In this document: one piece after another, positions 1 to 5,663 of the stretch
Numbering within the stretch: the first letter of the stretch is position 1
Layout: the number at the start of each line of letters is the position of its first letter
DNA from: Acetobacteraceae bacterium
Lineage (GTDB): Bacteria > Pseudomonadota > Alphaproteobacteria > Acetobacterales > Acetobacteraceae
Reading direction: 5' to 3'
DNA length: 10,948 bases
Assembly: GCA_019237355.1 (NCBI GenBank)
Contig: JAFAHH010000167.1
Location: 1 to 10,948 of the forward strand
Notes under the pieces: model-generated
The model's database searches: none
Told to the model about the DNA's origin: nothing
The model's input: the letters and a program-made list of their open reading frames with translations, nothing else
Translations under genes and position numbers: made by a program

Positions 1-1299
1 TATCACCGCGCGGCCGAGATTGCCGCTCAGCATCTTCAACCCGCCATCAGGGGCGAACGGCTTGGCGACGCTGCCGAGCACCGCTGGATCGAGGCTTTCG
101 CGCGGCGCCGGATGCCAGACGATGCCCTCGCCTTCCAGCTTCGGCTCCTGCCGGTACGCTTCCAGCCCCTCGCCCACGACGGTGCGCACGTCCTCGTGCA
201 GCAGCCCCGCGTCCAGCAGCTCGCCGATTAGCCGCCCCATCCCGCCGGCGGCGTGGAAATGGTTCACGTCCGCCTTGCCGTTCGGGTACACCCGGCAGAG
301 TAGGGGCACCACCTCGGCGAGATCCGCGAAATCATCCCATGTCAGCCGAATCCCGCCCGCCTGCGCCATGGCGATCAGGTGGATCGTGTGGTTGGTCGAG
401 CCGCCCGTGGCGTGCAGGCCGACGATGCCGTTGACGAAGGCGCGCTCGTCCAGCACCCGGCCAACCGGCGTATATTCATTGCCTGACGCGGTTATTGCCA
501 GCGCACGGCGCGGTGCCTCCTGTGTCATTGCGTCGCGCAGCTTGGTGCCGGGGTTGATGAAGGAGGCGCCAGGCAAGTGCAGGCCCATGATCTCCATGAG
601 CATCTGATTCGTGTTGGCGGTGCCGTAGAAGGTGCAGGTGCCCGGGCCGTGATAGGACTTCATCTCCGCCTCGAGCAGCGCATCGCGCCCAACCTTGCCC
701 TCCGCGTAGAGCTGGCGCACGCGCGACTTCTCATCGTTCGGCAGCCCCGAGACCATCGGTCCAGCGGGGATGAACACGCCCGGCAAGTGCCCGAAGGCCA
801 GGGCGCCTATGACCAACCCGGGCACGATCTTATCGCAGATGCCGAGATAGACCGCGGCGTCGAACGTCTGGTGCGATAGCGCGACGGCGGTGGCGAGCGC
901 GATCACGTCGCGCGAGAACAGCGACAGCTCCATGCCCGCCTCGCCCTGGGTCACGCCGTCGCACATCGCCGGCACTCCGCCGGCCACTTGCGCCGTGCCC
1001 CCGGCCGCACGTGCCGCCCCGCGGATCAGCTCCGGGAAGCGCTCGTAGGGCTGGTGCGCCGAGAGCATATCGTTGTAGGCAGTGACGATCCCCAAGTTGG
1101 GGGCGTTGCTGGACGCCAACCGTCCCTTGTCGCCGGCGCCGCAGGCCGCGAAGCTATGCGCTAGATTGGCGCAGCCGAGGCGCTTGCGGGGGGCGCGCGC
1201 CGCCTCCGCGGCCGCGGCAATGCGCTCGAGGTAGCACGCGCGTTGGTCATGGCTGCGGCGGATGATTCGCTCGGTCACCTCGCCGATCCGGTCTTTCAT
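1..1299 (-). CDS. edd: Phosphogluconate dehydratase (Edd), N-terminal 433 residues, runs off the left edge
   Basis: Converts 6-phosphogluconate to 2-keto-3-deoxy-6-phosphogluconate, the first committed step of the Entner-Doudoroff pathway, in the cytosol. I translated the minus strand from the ATG at 1299-1297; the frame stays open to base 1, so about 170 C-terminal residues of a family of about 600 aa are missing. The IlvD/Edd signature CDKIVPGLVIG lies at residues 155-165 and the GPGTCTFYGTANTNQ motif at about 218-232. Cys155 and Cys222 fit the [4Fe-4S] ligands known in Zymomonas Edd (Cys154, Cys221). Further family motifs are MCDGVTQGEAGMELS (112-126) and HATGGSTNHTIHL. These Edd-specific stretches argue against the paralogue IlvD. 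An AAGGAG ribosome-binding site at 1314-1309, nine bases upstream, fixes the start. It is divergent from the ROK regulator gene, which probably controls it (inference). Confidence 0.97.
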   Translation of the reverse strand, partial: MKDRIGEVTERIIRRSHDQRACYLERIAAAAEAARAPRKRLGCANLAHSFAACGAGDKGRLASSNAPNLGIVTAYNDMLSAHQPYERFPELIRGAARAAGGTAQVAGGVPAMCDGVTQGEAGMELSLFSRDVIALATAVALSHQTFDAAVYLGICDKIVPGLVIGALAFGHLPGVFIPAGPMVSGLPNDEKSRVRQLYAEGKVGRDALLEAEMKSYHGPGTCTFYGTANTNQMLMEIMGLHLPGASFINPGTKLRDAMTQEAPRRALAITASGNEYTPVGRVLDERAFVNGIVGLHATGGSTNHTIHLIAMAQAGGIRLTWDDFADLAEVVPLLCRVYPNGKADVNHFHAAGGMGRLIGELLDAGLLHEDVRTVVGEGLEAYRQEPKLEGEGIVWHPAPRESLDPAVLGSVAKPFAPDGGLKMLSGNLGRAVI

Positions 1300-1394
1300 A
1301 GGGCCGCTCTCCTTCTGGTTAAGGTGCTCGCCCGGCACGGTCCGCCGGGAACGCGGCATCGGTCCCACGCCGGGCTGGTGGGAGTCAAGTTAAT

Positions 1395-1411
1395 TAATTC
1401 ATGATGAGTTA
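1395..1411. promoter_or_regulatory. 17-bp palindrome, probable operator between edd and the ROK gene
   Basis: TAATTCATGATGAGTTA is an inverted repeat around G1403 with seven of eight base pairs matching, set in an AT-rich patch (1390-1415) inside a GC-rich intergenic region. It lies 8 bases upstream of the -35 box of the ROK promoter and about 95 bases upstream of the edd start. Known ROK repressors (NagC, Mlc, XylR) bind AT-rich palindromes near their own and target promoters. Assigning this site to the adjacent ROK protein is inference from position and symmetry. Confidence 0.5.
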
Positions 1412-1419
1412 TTAATCCG

Positions 1420-1448
1420 TTGACCCCGACGGTGGCCCGACCTACAAA
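1420..1448 (+). promoter_or_regulatory. Sigma70-type promoter of the ROK regulator gene
   Basis: TTGACC (1420-1425) and TACAAA (1443-1448) are separated by exactly 17 bases and match the -35 and -10 consensus at 5/6 and 4/6 positions. Transcription would begin near 1455, leaving a leader of about 25 bases with the ribosome-binding site GGGAGG at 1471-1476. The palindrome at 1395-1411 ends just upstream of the -35 box. No equally good promoter was found for edd on the other strand. Confidence 0.55.
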
Positions 1449-1480
1449 TCCTATGGTCATCGCGCTCTTCGGGAGGTGAA

Positions 1481-2695
1481 TTGGAGGCCAGCGTAACCAA
1501 CGGGCAGGGCAGTAATTCCGCCGCCGTTCGCCACTTCAATGAACGGGTGGTGCTCGCCGCATTGCGGCGGCTCGGCGAGGCTTCGAAGGCCGAGCTGGCG
1601 CGGCACGTCAATCTCACCCAGAACGCCGCCGGCCAGATCGTCCGGGACCTCGAGCGCCAGAACCTGGTCTGCATCAAGGGTAAGCGCACGGGGCTACGTG
1701 GCCAGCCGGCGACCCTACTGCGCCTTGATCCCAAGGGCGCCTATTCTATCGGCATCAAGCTAGGCCGCCGCACGCTCGACAGCCTGCTGGTCGATTTTGC
1801 GGGCGAGGTGCTCCGCTCGCGCCGGCACGAGCACGACTTTCCTCATCCCGATGCGGCGCTGGCAACCATCGGCAACGACATCGCGGCCTTGCGGCGCGAG
1901 ATTCCGCCCGAGGCCCGGCGGCGGCTTGCCGGCGTCGGCCTGGCAATGCCCTACAACCTCGGCAGTTGGCGGCGAGAGCTAGACATCTCGCCCGAGATGG
2001 CCGCCGCGTGGAATAACTTCGACCTCGCCAGCCGGCTACGCGCCGCGCTCGACCTGCCCATCTTCGTCGAGAACGATGGCAACGCGGTCGCCGTAGCCGA
2101 GCTGTTCCAGGGCCACGGAAGGGAGCTGGACGATTTCGCCGTGATCTTCATAGGCACGGCGATCGGGGGCGGCATTGTGCTCGGCGGCGCCTATCGCCGC
2201 GGCGCTACCGGCAATGCGGGGGACGTCGGGCTGATGCCGGTGCCCCCGTCGCGCCTCGCCACCGCGCCCCAGCCCAGCCGGCCCAACGACATCCTGCTGA
2301 CCCGCGCCTCGGTCAGCGCCCTGATCCGCCATTTGCGCCAGAACGGCGTGCCGGTGGTGACCTCCCACGACTTGGAGGACGCAATCGCCAACCATCCCGG
2401 GCTGGTAAGTGAATGGCTGGAGGACTGCGCCGACGCGCTGGTCGATCCGCTGCTGTCCATCGCCAGCCTACTCGATCTCCAGGCGATCGTGATCGACGGC
2501 AATCTGCCGCGCAGCCTCATCGAATGGCTGGTTGAGCGGCTCCGAGCGCTACTTGCCGCCCGTGTCCCGGAAATGCGCCAGCCCCCGGCGCTGCGCATCG
2601 GCACGGCCGGACCGAACGCCGCCGCGATAGGCGCCGCCATCCTGCCGCTCCATTCGAACTACAGCCCGGACCAGGAGAGGTTGTTCGGGCAATGA
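1481..2695 (+). CDS. ROK-family transcriptional regulator (NagC/XylR type)
   Basis: A 404-aa protein with an N-terminal winged helix-turn-helix (about residues 18-80, including KAELARHVNLTQNAAGQIVR) joined to a ROK sugar-kinase-like domain. The kinase fold shows VENDGNAVAVAE (196-207) and the glycine-rich phosphate loop IGTAIGGGIVLGG (224-236). Such proteins act as cytosolic sugar-responsive repressors or activators. Two usual features are absent: the GE(I/V)GH histidine motif reads GDVGL (247-251), and the CxCGxxxC zinc-binding loop that should follow is replaced by a Pro/Ser/Ala-rich stretch, so catalysis is unlikely. The start is TTG at 1481, four bases after GGAGG at 1472-1476; no in-frame ATG lies nearby. 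It is divergent from edd, so its effector is plausibly gluconate, 6-phosphogluconate or KDPG (inference). A short C-terminal tail follows residue 390. Confidence 0.9.
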   Translation: MEASVTNGQGSNSAAVRHFNERVVLAALRRLGEASKAELARHVNLTQNAAGQIVRDLERQNLVCIKGKRTGLRGQPATLLRLDPKGAYSIGIKLGRRTLDSLLVDFAGEVLRSRRHEHDFPHPDAALATIGNDIAALRREIPPEARRRLAGVGLAMPYNLGSWRRELDISPEMAAAWNNFDLASRLRAALDLPIFVENDGNAVAVAELFQGHGRELDDFAVIFIGTAIGGGIVLGGAYRRGATGNAGDVGLMPVPPSRLATAPQPSRPNDILLTRASVSALIRHLRQNGVPVVTSHDLEDAIANHPGLVSEWLEDCADALVDPLLSIASLLDLQAIVIDGNLPRSLIEWLVERLRALLAARVPEMRQPPALRIGTAGPNAAAIGAAILPLHSNYSPDQERLFGQ

Positions 2696-2799
2696 AGGGA
2701 CAAGGCAAATCCCGCCTGCCGAAGGAGTGAAGCACGGCGGCACCGGACCAGTAATTCCGGGTGGGAGACGCACGATGCTTCAGAAGGGCTTGAGCTTGG

Positions 2800-2955
2800 C
2801 TTCGATAGCAGCGCGGGGGGCTCAAGGAATCGCGGGAGCGACATTTTCTCTCCCAGTCCCTCGTCGAGCTACGCGCGTTAGCATTGCGCATTGTCCGCAA
2901 GCCCTGGCTATTGCCGATCGCGTTTTGTACTTCGGCGAAGGAGTCTGCATTAGGT
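2800..2955 (+). pseudogene. Remnant of an ABC exporter ATPase (H-loop region, bacteriocin/peptidase type)
   Basis: In one frame, bases 2880-2930 read VSIAHCPQALAIADRV followed by LYFGEG. This matches the H-loop segment of ABC exporter ATPases, especially peptidase-domain exporters (CvaB/RaxB-like, typically IAHRPETIA-ADRV). In the frame one base away, 2821-2877 reads KESRERHFLSQSLVELRA, which fits the segment between the Walker-B/D-loop (SALD-E) and the H-loop. The two pieces join only through a single-base frameshift near 2871-2878. No Walker A, signature motif or membrane domain is present, so this is a short decayed tail. Family assignment rests on my motif recognition over about 45 residues; the subtype is less certain than the ABC call. 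Confidence 0.5.
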
Positions 2956-3024
2956 CGCCACTCCTGCTCCGGCGTGTCGCTCCCCCAACTCCCAGGCATT
3001 CTCAAACGGGCTATCAGATGAATG

Positions 3025-3037
3025 CGTTTTAAAAACG
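3025..3037. promoter_or_regulatory. Perfect AT-rich palindrome upstream of the secreted propeller-like gene
   Basis: CGTTTTAAAAACG has two perfect six-base arms around A3031. It stands five bases before the CRP-like palindrome and about 100 bases before the start codon at 3136. The arrangement suggests a regulatory region, but no regulator can be named. Confidence 0.35.
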
Positions 3038-3041
3038 ATAC

Positions 3042-3057
3042 TGTGACCTGGGTCACG
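3042..3057. promoter_or_regulatory. CRP/FNR-family-like operator upstream of the secreted propeller-like gene
   Basis: TGTGACCTGGGTCACG matches the E. coli CRP consensus TGTGA-N6-TCACA at nine of ten defined positions, and GTGACC/GGTCAC form perfect six-base arms around a two-base centre. It lies 79 bases before the start codon at 3136. The match to CRP is seen in the sequence; which CRP/FNR-family or other regulator binds here is inference. No convincing -35/-10 pair was found between it and the gene. Confidence 0.5.
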
Positions 3058-3135
3058 GAAGCTCCGACGAAATTTAGGCACCTTCTCCGAAGCGGTCTTC
3101 TCGCGCGGGTCGACCCACCAGACAGGAGAAGGCAG

Positions 3136-4311
3136 ATGAGAATATATAATTCCGTCCAGAGTACGCGATTGCACCGCAACCATGCCGGCAACATTGCAGC
3201 CAGTGCTCTTATCACCGGCGAGCCCACTACGATACCGCCTCAGAAGCTCAGCGGCATCAACGTTCTCCTGCATCACTCAAAGCGGAGAGCCATGCTCGCG
3301 ATCGTCACTATGGTTTCGCTTCCGTTGCTGACAACGGCGGCTAACGCCACCCCGATCATAAGGAACGGTATTGCCTCGTACTTTAACCCAGACGATCAGC
3401 TAAATCATGCAATCGTTGCCACCACGGACGGAAGCGTACACGAAGTCTATTACTCCAACACAACGGTTTTTGGGACAGACGTCCTCGCCACATTTAGCCC
3501 CGGAACGCTCGCTGGTATTGGCGCCTGTTATGGCAATGGCGCGAACCACGTTATCGTCCAACAGACTGATGGGAAAGTCACGGAACTTTATTGGGTGGGT
3601 GGCCAAGGAGTGCAATCGGCCTCCCTGGGAACGTTCGTGCAGCCCGATGCAATCGGAAACTGCTTCTTCGACGCCGATACAGTCGCTCACGTACCCATTG
3701 TCTTCGGCCCACAGGGGACCCCAGGGGACGAACCTATCGCAGCACAAATCGAATACAGCCCCGCCATAGGCATACATTTCTACAACATTGGCGGCATTGA
3801 TACTAACGCAAATGTACGCGGGATCACGGCGTGGATGGCAAATTCGGGCGTTGCGTATGTTCATACACCAGTTATTGTAACAGCAGACGATAATACTGTA
3901 TTATTTTCCGAGATGATCTTCGGTGGCGATACGGCGAATACGTTCGAGCCACTCGGCGGCGAGCCGGCCATTCCCACTTACTCAGGATCAACTCCCGTTG
4001 GCATCGCGGGCACTCAGATCAGCCCAGAACTTGGCGGATGCAATCAAGTTTTCTATGCTGCAACGAACGCTACCGGGGGCAACTGGAATGTCTTCGGCCA
4101 GTCCAGCACCACGAATGCCAACGGCCTCGCCCCTTGCACGGGATGGGTAGGCGTTTTCAACATTGACGATAATTCTACGGCGATCAGTGCCTTCGCGACT
4201 GACAATCCTGCACAACTGCACCTGGTAATGACGACAAGGTCGAATCGCGTCTATCAGTTGTTAGCCACGTCCTCTGGCGGGTGGTATCGTCTAGACCTTG
4301 GATCGTTCTGA
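3136..4311 (+). CDS. Exported protein with six degenerate repeats, probable beta-propeller (lectin/tectonin-like)
   Basis: A 391-aa protein. I chose ATG 3136 because AGGAG (3124-3128) sits seven bases before it; the longer frame from 3022 would code across two palindromes. A cationic HHSKRR (46-51) precedes a hydrophobic segment LAIVTMVSLPLLTTAANA (54-71), a signal peptide with likely cleavage after ANA, so the n-region is unusually long (about 50 residues). ATG 3292 could give a conventional signal peptide. The mature part has six segments beginning G-I-x-x near residues 78, 127, 172, 229, 289 and 338. The best preserved carry NHAIVATTDGSVHEVYY (90-106) and NHVIVQQTDGKVTELYW (137-153). Spacing of 45-60 residues and the DG-V-E-Y/W strands suggest a six-bladed propeller such as fungal fucose-lectin or tectonin folds (inference). 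Four cysteines (131, 176, 302, 334) could form disulfides. Its GC is visibly lower than that of the flanking genes, consistent with transfer. Ligand unknown. Confidence 0.8.
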   Translation: MRIYNSVQSTRLHRNHAGNIAASALITGEPTTIPPQKLSGINVLLHHSKRRAMLAIVTMVSLPLLTTAANATPIIRNGIASYFNPDDQLNHAIVATTDGSVHEVYYSNTTVFGTDVLATFSPGTLAGIGACYGNGANHVIVQQTDGKVTELYWVGGQGVQSASLGTFVQPDAIGNCFFDADTVAHVPIVFGPQGTPGDEPIAAQIEYSPAIGIHFYNIGGIDTNANVRGITAWMANSGVAYVHTPVIVTADDNTVLFSEMIFGGDTANTFEPLGGEPAIPTYSGSTPVGIAGTQISPELGGCNQVFYAATNATGGNWNVFGQSSTTNANGLAPCTGWVGVFNIDDNSTAISAFATDNPAQLHLVMTTRSNRVYQLLATSSGGWYRLDLGSF

Positions 4312-4373
4312 CAGCTCGCTTGAGAATCCCTGACCTGATTGAGGGGGCAGCAGAGGATACGTGTGAACTTGCA

Positions 4374-4397
4374 GGAGGGGATGGCTCTATCCCCTCC
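4374..4397 (+). terminator. Strong hairpin downstream of the propeller-like gene
   Basis: GGAGGGGAT and ATCCCCTCC form a perfect nine-base stem around a six-base loop (GGCTCT), starting 63 bases after the stop codon at 4311. No T-run follows, so it is not a textbook intrinsic terminator. It may act as a transcript 3' end or stabiliser, insulating the next gene, which has its own promoter. Confidence 0.4.
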
Positions 4398-4423
4398 GTT
4401 CGGTGGCCGCTGATGCGGAGTGC

Positions 4424-4452
4424 TTCTCCTCGCCCAGGTTCGGGCTTATAAT
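4424..4452 (+). promoter_or_regulatory. Promoter of the small exported protein gene
   Basis: A perfect -10 hexamer TATAAT at 4447-4452 lies 17 bases after a weak -35 TTCTCC at 4424-4429 (3/6). Transcription would start near 4459, about 40 bases before the ATG at 4499. Perfect TATAAT is uncommon in such GC-rich DNA. Confidence 0.5.
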
Positions 4453-4498
4453 TGCGAGTCGCGCATTAGATTCGCGGTGAACTGGGGTGCGGCCAGCC

Positions 4499-4804
4499 AT
4501 GTACATTGCTAACCCGATTACCTTCGCAATTCCGGTGATCGCAATGATGACAACCGCCCCGGCTCTGGCCGACGAAAATGCTAACCTGGATTTTTCTGTT
4601 CCACTCATGCCTTTCAATGATGCAAACCGTAGTAACCAGGCGAAGATTTCTGTCGGCTCCATAGGATTGGACTCCCGCGCCGGCGCATCTTATCTCGCGG
4701 ATCGCCGCAGTGATCCATATGTATTCCAGGTCCCAAGCCAGGCGCCCGCGAGAAAGTATCCCGGGATTCTTTTTCGTATCCCGCTAGGAAACAGTTCTCC
4801 CTAA
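4499..4804 (+). CDS. Small exported protein of unknown function (101 aa)
   Basis: ATG 4499 begins a classical signal peptide, MYIANPITFAIPVIAMMTTA followed by PALA, with cleavage expected before DENANL (after residue 24). The mature chain of about 77 residues is polar, rich in Ser, Pro and Asn, and contains no cysteine or transmembrane segment. I recognise no domain. A GTG at 4487 in the same frame would add four residues; the ribosome-binding site is weak (GGGG at 4484-4487). Reality as a gene is supported by the signal peptide, the TATAAT promoter upstream and codon use like that of the neighbour. The stop codon lies five bases before the structured repeat at 4809. It may work with the propeller-like protein, since both are exported and read in the same direction (inference). 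Confidence 0.6.
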   Translation: MYIANPITFAIPVIAMMTTAPALADENANLDFSVPLMPFNDANRSNQAKISVGSIGLDSRAGASYLADRRSDPYVFQVPSQAPARKYPGILFRIPLGNSSP

Positions 4805-4808
4805 CGGT

Positions 4809-5038
4809 CTGCTGAAAAAGGAAGGCCAGGGCTCTGCCCTGGACCCGTCATGCGTCGTGCGAAGAGCACGCTCCTCGCGTGACGAGCATGCTGTTCGCAT
4901 GACGGGGCCGAAAGGCCCCAGACCCCATCCGCTAAGTGATTGGATTGCAAAGGCTTTGCCTTTGCTGGGGTCCAGGGGCAAAGCCCCTGGCCTCCTTTCG
5001 TTCCTTTACGAACGACGGACTTCAGCGTTTTTCCGCAG
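4809..5038. repeat. Inverted, hairpin-rich intergenic repeat (MITE-like or dispersed structured element)
   Basis: The ends are inverted copies: CTGCTGAAAAA (4809-4819) and TTTTTCCGCAG (5028-5038), ten of eleven bases matching. Inside, GGCCAGGG-TGCCCTGGACCC on the left (4825-4846) is mirrored by GGGGTCCAGGGG-CCCCTGGCC on the right (4967-4992). Nested hairpins are 4826-4842 (seven-base stem, loop TCT), 4844-4854 with 4896-4906 (eleven-base stem), 4856-4870 (CGTGC/GCACG), 4904-4919 (GGGGCC-GAAA-GGCCCC), 4947-4959 (GCAAAG/CTTTGC), 4972-4990 (eight-base stem, loop AAA) and 4998-5015 (TCGTTC/GAACGA). I associate the 'CCAGGGGCAAAGCCCCTGG' style with dispersed repeats of Acetobacteraceae genomes. No transposase is encoded, and no target-site duplication is obvious. 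Confidence 0.65.
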
Positions 5039-5315
5039 CCTACTAAAAAGGCGAATCTGGCCTCGGGGTCAGCTCGCTGACGCAAGTGGCGCGCGCTCGA
5101 TTACGACCGGGTCCGCCTTAGCGGGAACATGCAGCGAGCCGGCTCGAGTCTAGTCAAAACGGACAGCCGTTCCGTGCTGCGAGTTCGAAGAACAATTTTA
5201 TCAGAAGTCATATCGAAGCTCCTCAGGATGGCTGTATAAGAATGCCGTTACCTGCGCAGCGGCTGAATCGCTAAGTCCATCCGGGCAAAATCAACCGTGT
5301 TATCGAGGAGAGATA
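5039..5315. other. Non-coding or decayed stretch before the gluconolactonase remnant
   Basis: No gene is supportable here. There are two short hairpins, GTCAGC-TC-GCTGAC (5068-5081) and AACGG-ACAG-CCGTT (5158-5171). The frame of the gluconolactonase remnant stays open upstream to at least about 5180, but its translation (for example SGWLYKNAVTC) does not resemble the family, so the missing N-terminal two thirds have been deleted or replaced. Confidence 0.4.
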
Positions 5316-5626
5316 CGTGACGGCAAGCTCATGAACGGGAAGCTGCTCCAAGATTTCAGCAACACGCAGGGCGGTGTCGCGGATCACAGCCGCTGCGACG
5401 AGGATGGAAACATCTGGAGCGCCGGAAGCTGGTCGGCGAATCTCGTGTCCAATGCGGGACGGTGCTCGCAGCGCCAAGCGGTGATGCCGTTCGGCGGATT
5501 GTCCCGCCGGAAACTGTGGGAAACCTATGCTTTGCCGGGCGCGGCCACAACTGCTTCTATAGTGCGGCTTCCACTTCAATATACGCCCTCGACGTGAACA
5601 TGAACACCCACGGCGTGGAGCTGTGA
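5316..5626 (+). pseudogene. C-terminal remnant of an SMP-30/gluconolactonase-family lactonase, frameshifted
   Basis: Intact family members (about 290-310 aa) hydrolyse sugar lactones such as gluconolactone. From 5316, one frame reads RDGKLMNGKLLQDFSN and then GGVADHSRCDEDGNIWSAG, matching the family's DGKL-NGRVF and PDG-R-DEDGNIW motifs; the Asp of the PDG element is kept as ADH. The frame then fails, and from 5462 a frame shifted by one base reads VLAAPSGDAVRRIVPPETVG, NLCFAGRGHNCFYSAA and STSIYALDVNMNTHG, the typical C-terminal end (IRVPE-VGNLCFGG, TSLYAL-VN), stopping at TGA 5624-5626. The switch lies at roughly 5440-5470. The N-terminal part, with its metal ligands, is absent. It is therefore a clear pseudogene. 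Its substrate class fits the Entner-Doudoroff gene at the left of the window. Confidence 0.8.
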
Positions 5627-5663
5627 CGGATCGCACGTCTCTGATTTCTCCAGGATCTTTCGT

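Noticed and set aside
20..879. Two plus-strand frames at the left edge
   Set aside because: Both are antisense to edd, whose minus-strand translation matches the enzyme throughout.
3022..3135. Earlier start (ATG 3022) for the propeller-like protein
   Set aside because: This extension runs through two palindromes and has no ribosome-binding site; ATG 3136 has AGGAG at ideal spacing.
2517..3227. 236-aa minus-strand frame overlapping the end of the ROK gene and the gap
   Set aside because: Half of it is antisense to the ROK gene, it has no domain or signal peptide and no ribosome-binding site, and the gap portion is better explained by the plus-strand ABC relict.
3400..3864. 154-aa minus-strand frame inside the propeller-like gene
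   Set aside because: It is antisense to a gene with a signal peptide, internal repeats and a good ribosome-binding site, and shows no features of its own.
4801..5153. Open frames on both strands within the structured repeat
   Set aside because: They are by-products of the hairpin-rich repeat and have no recognisable domains.
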